Assembly: GCF_031143425.1 (NCBI RefSeq)
Contig: NC_090446.1
Span: forward strand, 656,353,717 to 656,417,716
Direction: 5' to 3'
Origin: Pleurodeles waltl
Taxonomy: Eukaryota > Chordata > Amphibia > Caudata > Salamandridae
DNA: 64,000 bases
Made by a program: the position numbers and the translations under genes. The notes beneath the pieces are model-generated. The model was not told the origin of the DNA, did no database searches, and saw nothing but the letters and a program-made list of their open reading frames with translations. Of this stretch, positions 47,601-57,863 are shown piece by piece; position 1 is the first letter of the stretch, and each line of letters opens with the position of its first letter.

Positions 47601-49052
47601 ATCATGTTAGACGCAGCTAGTTCATCTGATTGCAGAACCATTTAAACTGTCTTGATACCTCTTAAACCCTTACTTCCCCAGAGCTATGTACCTATGAAGG
47701 TGTGTTTGGCTACTGTCCCTACGTTTGGCCCCTGTCATTAAATCACAGTTTCTAGTCTCGACTAGAGGATCCTGTTGGCACACTGGATGCCACTGGTAGT
47801 GTGGGTGCCTCTGACAACGGAAAAAATGGCCACGAGTGAACAGTTTCTTAATAAGAGCGCCTGAAGCTTGGTAGAACCAGGGAAAGTCTTTGTTGGTGTT
47901 ATGTTCAGTCCCGCAGTGTGTCGCTTTTGTAAATGTCATAGTAATCCCAGCCATCTGGGTCCTTAATTAGTCCCTAAACCCCTATCACTTTGTCCCGGGC
48001 ATCAGACCCACAGCTGTAAGTCTCCCTGGAGCTTTAGTAACTGAACAGCAAATCTTTTGTTTGAATCTGCCTTTGGCATTCTTAGCCCCCAGTCATAGGC
48101 TAGGTGGAGAAGTAGCCCGTGTTAGGTTACTGTTCCACCAAATATAAATCAATATAACATGGATCTGCTAGGTGCAGAAACAATGGCCCTGATTTTCCCA
48201 GCCGGAAAATCAAGCTATTAAAATTCTTTGAGTATCGGGCTGCAGCACAACCTAGCCCACACCCACGCCTAGCCCTCTCCTATGGCACGTGGAACCTAGA
48301 ACGCTCACACTATTCTTTTCTACCCACCTATCCAGCCCTCGTTATTCCATTTAACACTGTCTTAGAGAAGATGACAAATGGGATTATTAAATGCCACGAA
48401 AAAAATGGATCCACATAGCTATTTACCATTCTGCTAGTGAAAGGAAAGTACTGTCTAGATGTTGCCGCGTGCCACCAGTTTTTGTGCGTGCAAAGTTTTC
48501 ACCCCATCAGTTCTTGCAACTCTTAATTTGGTCTTGATAACTCTGGGGTTGAGTGAACCATGTTCCAATTTGGGTAGTGGGTTTTTGGGGTTCAGTATTT
48601 TGGGATTATTTTTTCAGATTCTCGCTCTCTAGGTTATTTTTGTTTTGCACTTAGGACTCCTATCAGAGAAGGATGAAGGAGAGAGAGATCATATAAAATT
48701 TGACACATTTTGTTTAATTATCTTCATCTCTGCGCCATTTTTTGCACTTAGATCTGTAATAAATATAAAGTTCCTCAAAGTTTAGCCCGCTATACCTAAA
48801 AAAAGCATGACTTTCAGGTGGGAAGAATCTCTCTGCCTTCAGTGGGACTACTTTTATAGTGGTTCTATAGAAGACAGTGAAGCTTTGCTGAATGAATACC
48901 ATGTTTATTGCAATTTAAGTCATTTTTTGTTTTTAACTCCGCAAACAGGAGACTTATATCGAAAAAAAATCAATCACCCAATTGCTCAGAGAGTGTTCTA
49001 CTTGCTCCCTTGCTACCTTGGATGGTTTTGTGGCCACTGACTGCGACTTCTC
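44667..49052. other. Spacer, right part of second segmental copy, no gene seen
   Basis: Collinear with 22808-27186. No frame is conserved between the two copies in a way that suggests protein coding. After 49052 the two copies lose similarity. Confidence 0.55.
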
Positions 49053-49080
49053 ACATAGCCTACAGAGGAAGGAAAATATA

Positions 49081-49710
49081 GGTGGTCATTCTGACCCTGG
49101 CGGTCTTTGACCGCCAGGGCGGAGGACCGCGGGAGCACCGCCGACAGGCCGGCGGTGCTCCAATGGGGATTCCGACCGCGGCGGTAAAGCCGCGGTCGGA
49201 CCGGCACCACTGGCGGGGTCTCGCCAGTGTACCGCGGCCCCATTGAATCCTCCGCGGCGGCGCAGCTTGCTGCACCGCCGCGGGGATTCCGACCCCCACT
49301 ACCGCCATCCAGATCCCGGCGGTCGGACCGCCGAGATCCGGATGGCGGTAGGGGGGGTCGCGGGGCCCCTGGGGGCCCCTGCAGTGCCCATGCCACTGGC
49401 ATGGGCATTGCAGGGCCCCCCGTAAGAGGGCCCCTACATGTATTTCACTGTCTGCTGCGCAGACAGTGAAATACGCGACGGGTGCAACTGCACCCGTCGC
49501 ACAGCTTCCACTCCGCCGGCTCGATTCCGACCCGGCTTCATCGTGGAAGCCTCTTTCCCGCTGGGCTGGCTGGCGGTCTGAAGGCGACCGCCCGCCAGCC
49601 CAGCGGGAAAGTCAGAATTACCGCCGCGGTCTTTCGACCGCGGAACGGTAACCTGACGGCGGGACTTTGGCGGGCGGCCTCCGCCGCCCGCCAAGGTCAG
49701 AATGAGGGCC
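49081..49710 (+). mobile_element. 630-bp Harbinger MITE, target ATA
   Basis: The ends are GGTGGTCATTCTGACC and GGTCAGAATGAGGGCC, flanked by ATA (49078-49080, 49711-49713). The interior is a chain of GC-rich palindromes including GGGGCCCCTG-type and CGACGGGTGCAACTGCACCC-type hairpins, shared with the MITEs at 10024 and 62831. It sits 28 bp beyond the end of the segmental duplication. It has no coding capacity. Confidence 0.9.
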
Positions 49711-50059
49711 ATAGTGCTGATTGCTTCATCCTAACTAGAATAGAATGATTGTCCCTATAACCTAGGAGACGTGTGGCAGATGGGCAATCAGGTCAGAGGT
49801 TACTGGCGGCAGAGCTAGTGGAGGTTGCGGTGGGAAGCACCCTGAAGCCCGACTCCCGAACAACGGAGACGTGGAAAACACTCCCGAACAACAAAGTTGT
49901 GGAAAACGAAAGCGGAACAACACTTTTGTTATCCATGACTTCCTTGTTCTGGGCCTTAACCACGCATGTGCTTAACCACGCACATGCGTGGTTTAGACAC
50001 AGAAGAAGGGAGTCGGCTGAGGAGGAGGACGTGATCAAGGAGGAGGTGATTGGGTCTGG
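49711..50059. other. Spacer with a 13-bp perfect hairpin
   Basis: AACCACGCATGTG (49958-49970) and its reverse complement (49981-49993) enclose 10 bases. Nothing else is identified; no gene is supported. Confidence 0.5.
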
Positions 50060-50635
50060 GACTGGGGCTGTTTTAGGGGCAGGGTGGGGGGGTCAGGGTA
50101 TTTTTAGTTTTAGGGGGTGGGGGCCAGGGTGGTTTAGGGGTGGGGGGTCAGGGCATTTTTATTTTTAGGGGCAGGGGTGGGGGGGTCGAGGTATTTTTAG
50201 TTTTGGGGGCAGGGTGGGGGTCTGGGGTATTTTTACTTTTTGGGGGTCGGGTTGGGGTAGTTTAGGTTTTAAGGACTGGTGGGGGGTCGGGGTATTTTTA
50301 CTTTTTGGGGGTGGGGGTTGGGGTAGTTTTTAGTTTTAGGGGCAGGGGTGGGGGGTCGGGGTATTTTTAGTTTTAGGGGCAGGGTGGGGATCTGGGGTAT
50401 TTTTACTTTTTGGGGGTCGGGGTAGTTTAGGTTTAAGGGGCGGGTGGGGGGTCGGGGTATTTTTACTTTTTGGGGTGGGGTTGGGGTAGTTTAGGTTTTA
50501 GGGGCGGGTCGGGGTATTTTTAGTTTTTGGGGGTGGGGGTGGTTTAGGGTCAGGGAGGTGGGGTCAGGCATTTTTAATTTTATGGGTGGGGTGGAGGGTC
50601 GGGTATTTTTAGTTTTTGGGGGTGGAAATGGAGCA
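50060..50635 (+). repeat. G-rich minisatellite (GGGG...TATTTTTAGTTTT)
   Basis: Irregular units of about 35-60 bp alternate G-runs (GGGGCAGGGTGGGGG, GGGGGTCGGGG) with TATTTTTAGTTTT or TATTTTTACTTTTT. Four or more close G-runs per unit give G-quadruplex potential on the plus strand. The same unit resumes at 53924, beyond the retroelement relic. Confidence 0.85.
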
Positions 50636-51592
50636 TCCCATGGGGAGCGCCTTGTCCACGTACCAATGGCCACCAAACTGAATTCCCAGCAGTCCAAAAT
50701 CGCCCGGGTGCACTGGCAGCAAGCGAAATGCCGACTTAATGTCCGTCTTGGCCATCAGGTCCCCTTGTCCGAACCCGTGTACCAACTCACTGGCCACATC
50801 CACTGAAGCATATGACACCATGGTCCGTTCCACCGGAATGAAATCGTTAATCGAGGACCCCTCTGGCCAAGACAAGTGATGTATGAGCCGGTACTGTCCC
50901 GGCTCCTTCTTAGGCACGACCCCAATGGGGGAGACCATGAGATTCTCTAGCAGCCAGTCCGAAAACGGCCCTGCCATGCGACCCTCTTCCAATTCCTTCC
51001 GGAGCTTGTCCCTCACAATGTCCTCTTTCCCAGTCACCGAACGCAAATTCTCAGCCCACCGGTGCACACACGGCCCTTCATTACCCAAAGAAGAACCATC
51101 CGCGAAGCCGCTTAACAAAATCGTAGCAACGTATCTGTCCTCGTAGTCACGCAACCATGGGTCCAGTCTGTCCAATCTAACCGGCGTACAAGCTTTTCCC
51201 CAAAGGCCCCTGTCCTCCACGATAACGCCCTGCCTGCTGATTCCCCACGTTGTTTCCCCCTGACTGCTGACTCTGCCCAGCGCCCGCGACCCCTGGCGTT
51301 GCTGGGGCGGTACAGTGCAAAACCACTTGTCGTCCCGCGCAACGAGAACATTCATGCCGAAATGTACAATATTCACGGGTGCACAGCCCTTTGTTGTAGT
51401 CCCAACATGCTCCTGTCTTAGAGGAAAAGCTCCCGGCTGCAGACCCTCCTTTTGTCGCCCCACCTGCCCCACCCTGAGTGGGGCGCTCTCGAAAGGGCCG
51501 GTAGGTAATAGGTAAGCCACTGGCCGTGTACACCGTCTAACCAAATTTTGCAGGCCACATTGTATGCTGCCACAGGTTTGAATCGATCTCAC
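50636..51592 (-). pseudogene. DIRS-like reverse transcriptase, truncated before the YxDD motif
   Basis: On the minus strand the pol part begins about 51215 (LDRLDPWLRDYEDRYVATIL) and includes NLRSVTGKEDIVRDKLRKEL, MVSPIGVVPKKEPGQYRLIH, then LMAKTDIKSAFRLLPVHPGD and VDKALPMGCSIS. These are the early fingers and palm blocks of the DIRS-type reverse transcriptase family. The frame stops matching immediately after GCSIS, where the G-rich minisatellite starts, so the catalytic YxDD block, RNase H and any tyrosine recombinase are missing. Upstream of 51215 the same open frame overlaps the gag zinc-finger frame, an arrangement usual for these elements. Assignment to the DIRS order rests on recognition of these motifs; a Ngaro-like origin is possible. 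Confidence 0.72.
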
Positions 51593-52858
51593 CCCACTTC
51601 CCTTCCTCGTCAGCCGCCATTCTGGCCCCGGAACTCCTCGTCATACTGAACCCAGGCGTAACCACCATAATTAAGGTACGCCTTCCGAATGATGTCCATA
51701 TATTTAAAGAGCGCCACAGCCCTTTTAGGAAAGCACTCACAATATACACTGGCATAAATCAAGAATGCCGCCGTCCAATTCTCGATAGTGACCTGCACCC
51801 TCGGGCGCTTGGCCAGCTCGTTCTCCTCTTCCTTCGAGCCCTCCTTCGCCTTGATCTCCCGATGCAGCAACTTTAACATCTCGACGTACTCTCCCTTCCA
51901 GATTTTTTCTTTAGTGGCCAACATCAAGTGGGCCCCTAACGGTTTTGCCGTCCCCATGTATGGCAATTTCTTGACCTTCTCCACCCCAGCGTCAGCCTTT
52001 TCCGTCCCCGCTCCCGACGTCTTCTCCTCCTTCGCGGCCGAAGGTGCCCCTTTGTCCTGTTGTGCCCCTTTTTCAACCTTGTCCCCGTCAACCTGCTCAG
52101 GCCCAGGCCCGACTCCGACGTCCGCGATGTAGACCCCTTTAAACAACCGCTCCTGATCCTCTCCTACCTTCGCTTCTACTGCCACTGAAACAGACCCCGC
52201 CATGCGCTTCTTACCTGCCTACAACATATGAGGCCGCTCCAGCTTTTTCCTTCGCAGTGGGACTAGCTGCCGGCGTTCCTGAGCCTGAACCTGAAACGAC
52301 CGAATAACATTGTTAGACTCCCCCGCGCTCTGCACCATGCCCCCTCGTCCTCTTCCCGCAGCTCCCCCTCCTCCAAACTGTCCTCGTCATAGTCCAACTC
52401 GTCTATCATCTCAAGCCCCTCCTCCATCCCCGGTAGGAGGTCCCCAAAACCCGCGTCTGCCCTTGTGCCGAGGCTGTTGACCGTTGCCCAGCTCCTACAA
52501 TCACCGTACCAGGTTGTTGCTCCCACAGAGAAACCGAGGCAAGGGGCGCAAAACCCACTCCGCCACTGCTCCCTGCAGAAGCCCCCTTGGTTGCATTCCC
52601 GCCGTAAGCCGCCTCCAGGGATGTCTTCCGGCCAGCCGCACTTGGCCCTGCCTTCGCTTCTTCCCGGGGTCCTCGGGCCGTCCTTGACCCGCCCAGGTCC
52701 TGCTGAAGCCGTTCCTCACCCTGCCATGAAAAGCCTGGAGTGCCGGTGAGGTCTACCTGCCACAAACTCCCCTCCCACTCCCAAACCTCCCAGTCCCGAA
52801 ATTCCCCAATCTCCTGCTCCTCCCCCCCTGCTACAGAGTCGCCATCAAGATCCCCCAC
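51177..52858 (-). pseudogene. Gag-like ORF with CCCH zinc finger, frameshifted
   Basis: The minus-strand segments run from ATG at 52858 (MGDLDGDSVAGGEEQEIGEF) through an acidic stretch (DELDYDEDSLEEGELREED), a main block at 51610-52203 (LPYMGTAKPLGAHL, WTAAFLIYASVYCECFPKRA, YGGYAWVQYDEEFR), to a zinc finger at 51177-51533. The finger reads CWDYNKGLCTREYCTFRHEC (C-x7-C-x4-C-x3-H). At least two frameshifts separate the pieces. The family role is nucleic-acid binding and particle formation for retrotransposition. GTAAGAAG and TTTCAG motifs around 52190-52215 hint at a spliced leader, but this is weak. The relic is non-functional. Confidence 0.65.
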
Positions 52859-53893
52859 CCCCCCCTTCGCTAGAACTCACCTGTTAACCCTCCCTGGAAT
52901 AAGTACGGGGAGGAGGGAGTACGCGCAGGGTAATACCATCCTCATCCACCCGCCACCCTCCCTCCTCCTCACCTTCGCTCCACTTCCAACTCTCCGGCCC
53001 CCCTGCCCTTCCTGCCACTTCAGACCTGCCTGTCCCACTTGCTGGCATGCCATACTCACCGTCCTGGCCTCCAGCCTCCTGGGACCTGCTGGCCATACCC
53101 CCTGTGATGACACCCCCCTCGTCTGCCTGGCCCTGCAGGGGGGGCCCTGCCAGGAGGTCCCGCCCCCCAACGCCACCTGGAGTCCTCTGCCCTTTTCCTT
53201 GTTAGCGTGGTGCGAAGTCGTCAACACGCGACTGCGTGCCGCACCCACTCAGCGGCCGGGTTCCGGGTCGGGAGCAAGCGAGCCGGCCCGAGCCGTCAGG
53301 CCCCAGCCGCACACCATGCCGGCCCCAACGCAGCCGCGCCCCCCGAGGGGGTCCCCTCGGCGCACACAGCAGCACCGCGAGTCTGCAGAGATCCCAGGGG
53401 GACAGCCCTGTGGATCTCTAAAACCCTCCCCGGCCCCTCGCAAGCGCTCCCCCTGCCTGGCCCCGGGCCCTCCCTCTGCCCCACCTACTTACCGCCTGCC
53501 TCCCACCTACATCCCTCGACGTGGAGCAGGCCAAGACTGCTGCCGCCACACCGCCCGAGGCCCGTCGCGGATGGCGCGACGGGCCCCCAACACCCTCCTG
53601 CACGAGATCCAGGCGGCCTGCCTCCTACTTGAGAATTATCTATATGTTTATATATTTTTTTTAAACTGCCTAACTCGCCTGTCAAAAACTGCCTAACACG
53701 TCTTACAACAAATCCCCTACCAGCTACTGTGTCGCCACCAACAAAATGGTGGCGGCACCTAAAATGGCAGGCTTAAATACCTGCCGCCCCCCATAGCCCA
53801 AAGAGCGCCCAACGGCGCCCGTGGGCTCCTGCCACTTCCCCAAACTTCCCGGGGGGGAGACCTCATCCTTCGGCAGTCCCCCCCGAGACCTCC
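52859..53893 (-). promoter_or_regulatory. GC-rich upstream region of the retroelement, possible promoter
   Basis: Read on the minus strand, this region lies 5' of gag. It contains TATATAAA (plus 53647-53654) and a GTATTTAAGCC motif near 53775, and is otherwise strongly GC- and CpG-rich (53100-53620). Frames open on both strands reflect composition. It is likely the 5' control region of the retroelement, but I see no defined LTR. Confidence 0.4.
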
Positions 53894-54502
53894 TTGTTAT
53901 GAACATTGCGGTTTTGAGGCAGGGGTGGGGGTATTTTTAGTTTTTAGGGGTGGGGGTGATTTAGGTTTAGGGGCAGGGGGTCGGGGAATTTTTAGTTTTA
54001 GGGGCGGGGTGGGGAGTCGGGGTATTTTTAGTTTTAGGGGCAGGGTGGGGTGTCTGGGATGTTTTTACTTTTTGGGGTGGGGGTTGGGGTATTTTAGGTT
54101 TTTAGGTGCGTGGGGGGGTTTGGGGTGGTTGTATCCTAGGGCCGATGATTTTTGTAATGCTCATAGTAGTAAAAGTTGTAGAAGTTGTGGATAATTTTGG
54201 AGAAAGCAGGGAGATACTTATCTCCTGCGTGTGTACTTTTACACAGGAAGATAAAGAGACTGGTCTGACTTCTAATAGTGCCTGGTGCTATCTTCAGAAT
54301 CAAAGGCACTAACATGTTAGAATAATATAGGAGTAGTTGACCTAGGATACAGGGTCCGGCGACTGCATGGTTTACTTTTGTTTATAAACTGGAAGCACGT
54401 CGATCAAGTAATAGATCAAGGATTGAATTTCAACTGAAAGCATAGTGACACTGGAGATGGAGTTTTAAAGGGCACGTTTGTTATGAACATTGCGGTTTTG
54501 AG
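53894..54502 (+). repeat. 25-bp direct repeat and 22-bp inverted repeat around array
   Basis: An exact 25-bp direct repeat occurs at 53894-53918 and 54478-54502 (begins TTGTTATGAACATTGC, ends GGTTTTGAG). Overlapping it, 54162-54183 (CATAGTAGTAAAAGTTGTAG) has an inverted partner at 54597-54618 with one mismatch. Direct repeats of this kind could be element termini or a target duplication. Confidence 0.8.
53924..54125 (+). repeat. G-rich minisatellite, second block
   Basis: Same GGGG/TATTTTTAGTTTT unit and orientation as 50060-50635. The retroelement relic lies between the blocks, suggesting either insertion into one array or an array belonging to the element. Confidence 0.85.
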
Positions 54503-56068
54503 AAATGGCACTTACAAATTAAATCAGGTATGAAGTATCATGCTCAGGAGAAAATAATTTGATATGACCAACAAGAAAATATGTCAAGCATGTAATTTCT
54601 ACAACTTTTACCACTATGAACGTGAAAAAATCATCGAAATCGAACATGCACATTACCTTTTACTTCAATTGAAACAAACGTGCGATAGGGAGAAGTGTCG
54701 GAATTGTTTTCAGGTGGGGAAACCCAAGGACTATAAATCCCAGAATGCTGCTCATAAATCAGGACGACATGAGAGAAAGAGAAACTCGGACAATAACCAC
54801 TTGGAAGAAGACAGTGAAGTCGAAACGCGTCGTTGTGTCGGATGGAAACTAATAGGAATAAATAATAAGTTTGATTGCAGCCTCCGGGAGTGCAGTGTCA
54901 TTTCTTCCTGTTTGCATATATATATATATAAATCTATATATATATACACACAAACACGCACATATATAAAACTTTCATTGTAAGTGCATTTGTTGTAATG
55001 ACGGATGTGTTGTAATTACCACGTTGTAAAGGCACTCGTGGTAATTGCATTCGTTGTTCAATCATACAACCTGTAAAAATACAGTTCACACATTACAAGA
55101 CAGTCTCACACTTCATACATCAAATTATTCAATCAAAGGTTCTCATTTAGAGTAAGGCAGGCAGCCTGCAGGTCATCAGGGTGACAAAGGCACCCTTGCC
55201 GAACTACCACCCATATAGCGGCCCTGAGCTGCTAAAGTTACTGGCTATTTGCAGAGGAGCCGCTGTGTTTTAGGCAGCCATTCTGCAAACCTTTTTTTTT
55301 TTTCAAAAACAACCTCTGAAAGTTCGCAGTTTGTTTTCGATTAACAAAGAAAGTGATGACCTTAACACCCTGGGAGTATTTTTAAAGGGTGCGAAGGACA
55401 TTTATATTCTTTTTTCTGCCCTTGACTAGCAGGGTTTCACTGGTGATTCCTAAGTGAAGAAAACAAAAATCATACTGTCCACTCTTATCAGGGCAGTCAG
55501 TCTGATGCACCGACGGCCCCAACTCTATTGGACAGTCAGTGTAGGTTTTCCACCAGTGGAGCTAACAGGGACACAGCTGTTGGAAAAATATTAGTCCACC
55601 CGAGGCCCAGGAGGCCCTCGGTTTGTATTCATTCACCTCAACCATTACTGTATAACCTCAACCAATACTATGTATATCAATATGATCCTAGTTCATATCT
55701 TGGCATGCGCCAAAATTTACTGCAAAAGAGAAGACAGAACCTTATCGTATCACCAGCTAGCATAGGTGACGATAGTGACAAACCACAGTGTACTGCAGTA
55801 GCAAATCTTGAAATTTAGCATATCATACACAACCTCATGCAAGTTTGGACATTTTCATTGAGGATTTAATGAATGATCATGTGGAGCTCCTTGCTCGAGA
55901 GAAATCAAATTGTCATTAATGGAATCATCTTCCATGCATATCACACATTCTACTTACACTCCCGCTCAAGTTGCTTGACATACTAGACACACACTGTCAC
56001 ATTTCTTCAAATTCCTCAACAAACATCAATCTGTTCTCTTCCCTGGTGGCATTTCTATTTCAAACACA
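54503..56068. other. Spacer with an interspersed repeat core and AT microsatellite
   Basis: CGAAACGCGTCG at 54821-54832, with GGAAGAAGACAG upstream and GATTGCAGCCTCCGGGAGTG downstream, resembles the core of interspersed repeats I associate with amphibian and fish genomes. TATATATA runs lie at 54917-54950. A 139-codon frame at 54564-54983 runs into the microsatellite and is not accepted. The rest holds no supported gene. Confidence 0.4.
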
Positions 56069-56612
56069 GGGCCTCATTTAGAAAGCCTTTGCCCCATTGT
56101 TGCAGAATTTTCTTTTGATGCAGTGGTAGTGCTAGCATTGCTCTACACTGCTCCAGATTTACAAACTGAGGCATTGGACCAAATGCGTCAGTTTGTAAAC
56201 CCTTGCGTCACTTATACCTGTGCCAGGTACAATGTATGCAGGGTAGGCGTTTCCATGGGAAATGCCATGCAGAACTGATGCAGTGAAATTCACAACATTT
56301 TACTGCGTAATTTTGAGAATTCACTGCAACAGAATTTTACTGCCTGCTCATAGCAGGTGGAAAATTGACACAGGGCTTTTCTCTATGGGACCTCTTTGCA
56401 TTGCTGAAGTAGCGTCATTTCTTTTGACGCTAGTCCAGCAATGTGTGAGTTTAGCGCTAACAGATGCGTCAACATTTCTGATGCATCTCTGAAAACATGT
56501 TTCATGGAGCTTTGTATTGTAAATATAGTGCATCCTTGGCGTCATTAGGGGATCATATGGCATGAAATCTGAGGCATCGGGCCAATGCATCAGATTCTAG
56601 TAAATGAGGCCC
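56069..56612. mobile_element. 544-bp MITE with GGGCCTCATTTA ends
   Basis: GGGCCTCATTTAG at the left is matched by CTAGTAAATGAGGCCC at the right. The interior includes a CAGTTTGTAAACCCTTGCGT stretch and a TGCAGGGTAGGCGTTTCC stretch that recur at 63610-63670. It is non-coding. No clear target duplication is visible (ACA and ATA flanks). Confidence 0.72.
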
Positions 56613-57127
56613 ATAGTTTTTGTAACCTTTGTGCTGGTGTAAAATACAGCTAGGATCAATATTCCTCCTCCCTGAGGTAAATACAATAGTTCAAATGTGC
56701 TACCCCTACCGTAAGGAGGGTCTACAGAAACCTCCCGATGGGGTTTATATACAAGGATTTAATGCTGCGGTAGCGTATTTTTTTCTGACACTGCAGCAGT
56801 GCTAAACAACTGCATATTTACAAAGTGAAGCTAAAGGCCTCTAGCATCACTTTTCATGGGCTAGCATCATTTTTCCATATCGTTTGATTTGGGTGTGTCA
56901 GATACTGACAATGATATGCAATGTAGGTGCTCCTTCTTAAAAAATGATGCTAGCCCCTAGTGTTTTATTTACAAGCTTTTATAAAAATTATGCTTGCCTT
57001 GAAAAGTCACGCTAACTCTGGCTAGTATCTAAATGTTAATGCCTGGTTAGACTAGGCATTGAAGTTACTTAGGCACAGGTATATAAGGAGAACACACACA
57101 AAACACTCTGGCAACCTGGAATACACC
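56613..57127. other. Spacer with MITE-like remnants, no gene seen
   Basis: Text such as CTAGCATCA repeated on both strands and TTTACAAAG/TTTACAAGC suggests another degraded member of the same MITE class (about 56750-57050). No frame is supported before the ATG at 57128. Confidence 0.35.
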
Positions 57128-57863
57128 ATGGAGGTACTCCTCTTACAACTTGGGGCACTAAGGAGAGCAGCGCAACCCCCACTTTCACCACCACATCTTT
57201 CTGCACCACCGCAGTCACCACCACCTGGACCACAGAGGCAGTGCAGGAGGGTGGAGAGTCTATATTGCCAGTGGACATCCCTGATTGCCCTTAGGGAGGA
57301 GGAGGTCATCACTTTCTACCGGCTGTGCAGGTAGTCAACAGTACAGTAGCTCTGCCTCATTGCATCACAACTGCCACAATGGTTCAGCCGCCCACCACTA
57401 TCCCATCGCTGACCAAGCTCCTGGCTGTGCTTCACCTTCTTGTATCTGGTTCATTCCAGATCACAGCAGCAGGAGTGGGTGGTGTGCTGCCGCCCTCCCT
57501 GTTTTCATTTCTGCCTACAATCCTGGATGCAGTCATCCACGTGACACCCACAACATCCTCCTTCCCCACACCCAGCAATTGCAGCAGGAAAATAAACAGG
57601 GATTCTACTCCATTGCAGGGTTCCCCAAGTCCTTGGAGCCATGAACTGCACACATGTGCTACTTGTACCACCTGCCGCAACAAAACTTGTACCGTAACCA
57701 GAAGCACACACATTCGATGAATGTAAAGACCACTGTCGATCATTGCAGCTACTTCATCAATGTGCCGGCAAAATACCCGGGCAGAGTCCATGACTCATTC
57801 ATCTTCAGAAACTCAGTCATCAACCAGAGGTTTCAGGATGGAGAATACGGGAAAGGCCTGCCT

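Larger units (their letters stand above)
27188..49052 (+). repeat. Second copy of the segmental duplication
   Basis: This 21,865-bp segment is the direct repeat of 4511-27186. The junction shows GACTTCTC, one extra T at 27187, then GGTGCATT, with no microhomology. It has element B at the MITE site and an uninterrupted site where element A sits in the first copy. After 49052 the sequence becomes unique (ACATAGCC). A biological tandem duplication and an unpurged haplotype join would both look like this. Confidence 0.95.

Noticed and set aside
53207..53696. Pro/Arg-rich plus-strand frames in the GC-rich region
   Set aside because: High GC lowers stop frequency on both strands; the region lies upstream of a minus-strand gag and is better read as a control region.
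54564..54983. 139-codon frame
   Set aside because: It runs through an interspersed repeat core and ends in a TATATA microsatellite (IYIYKSIYIYTQ), and resembles no protein family I know.
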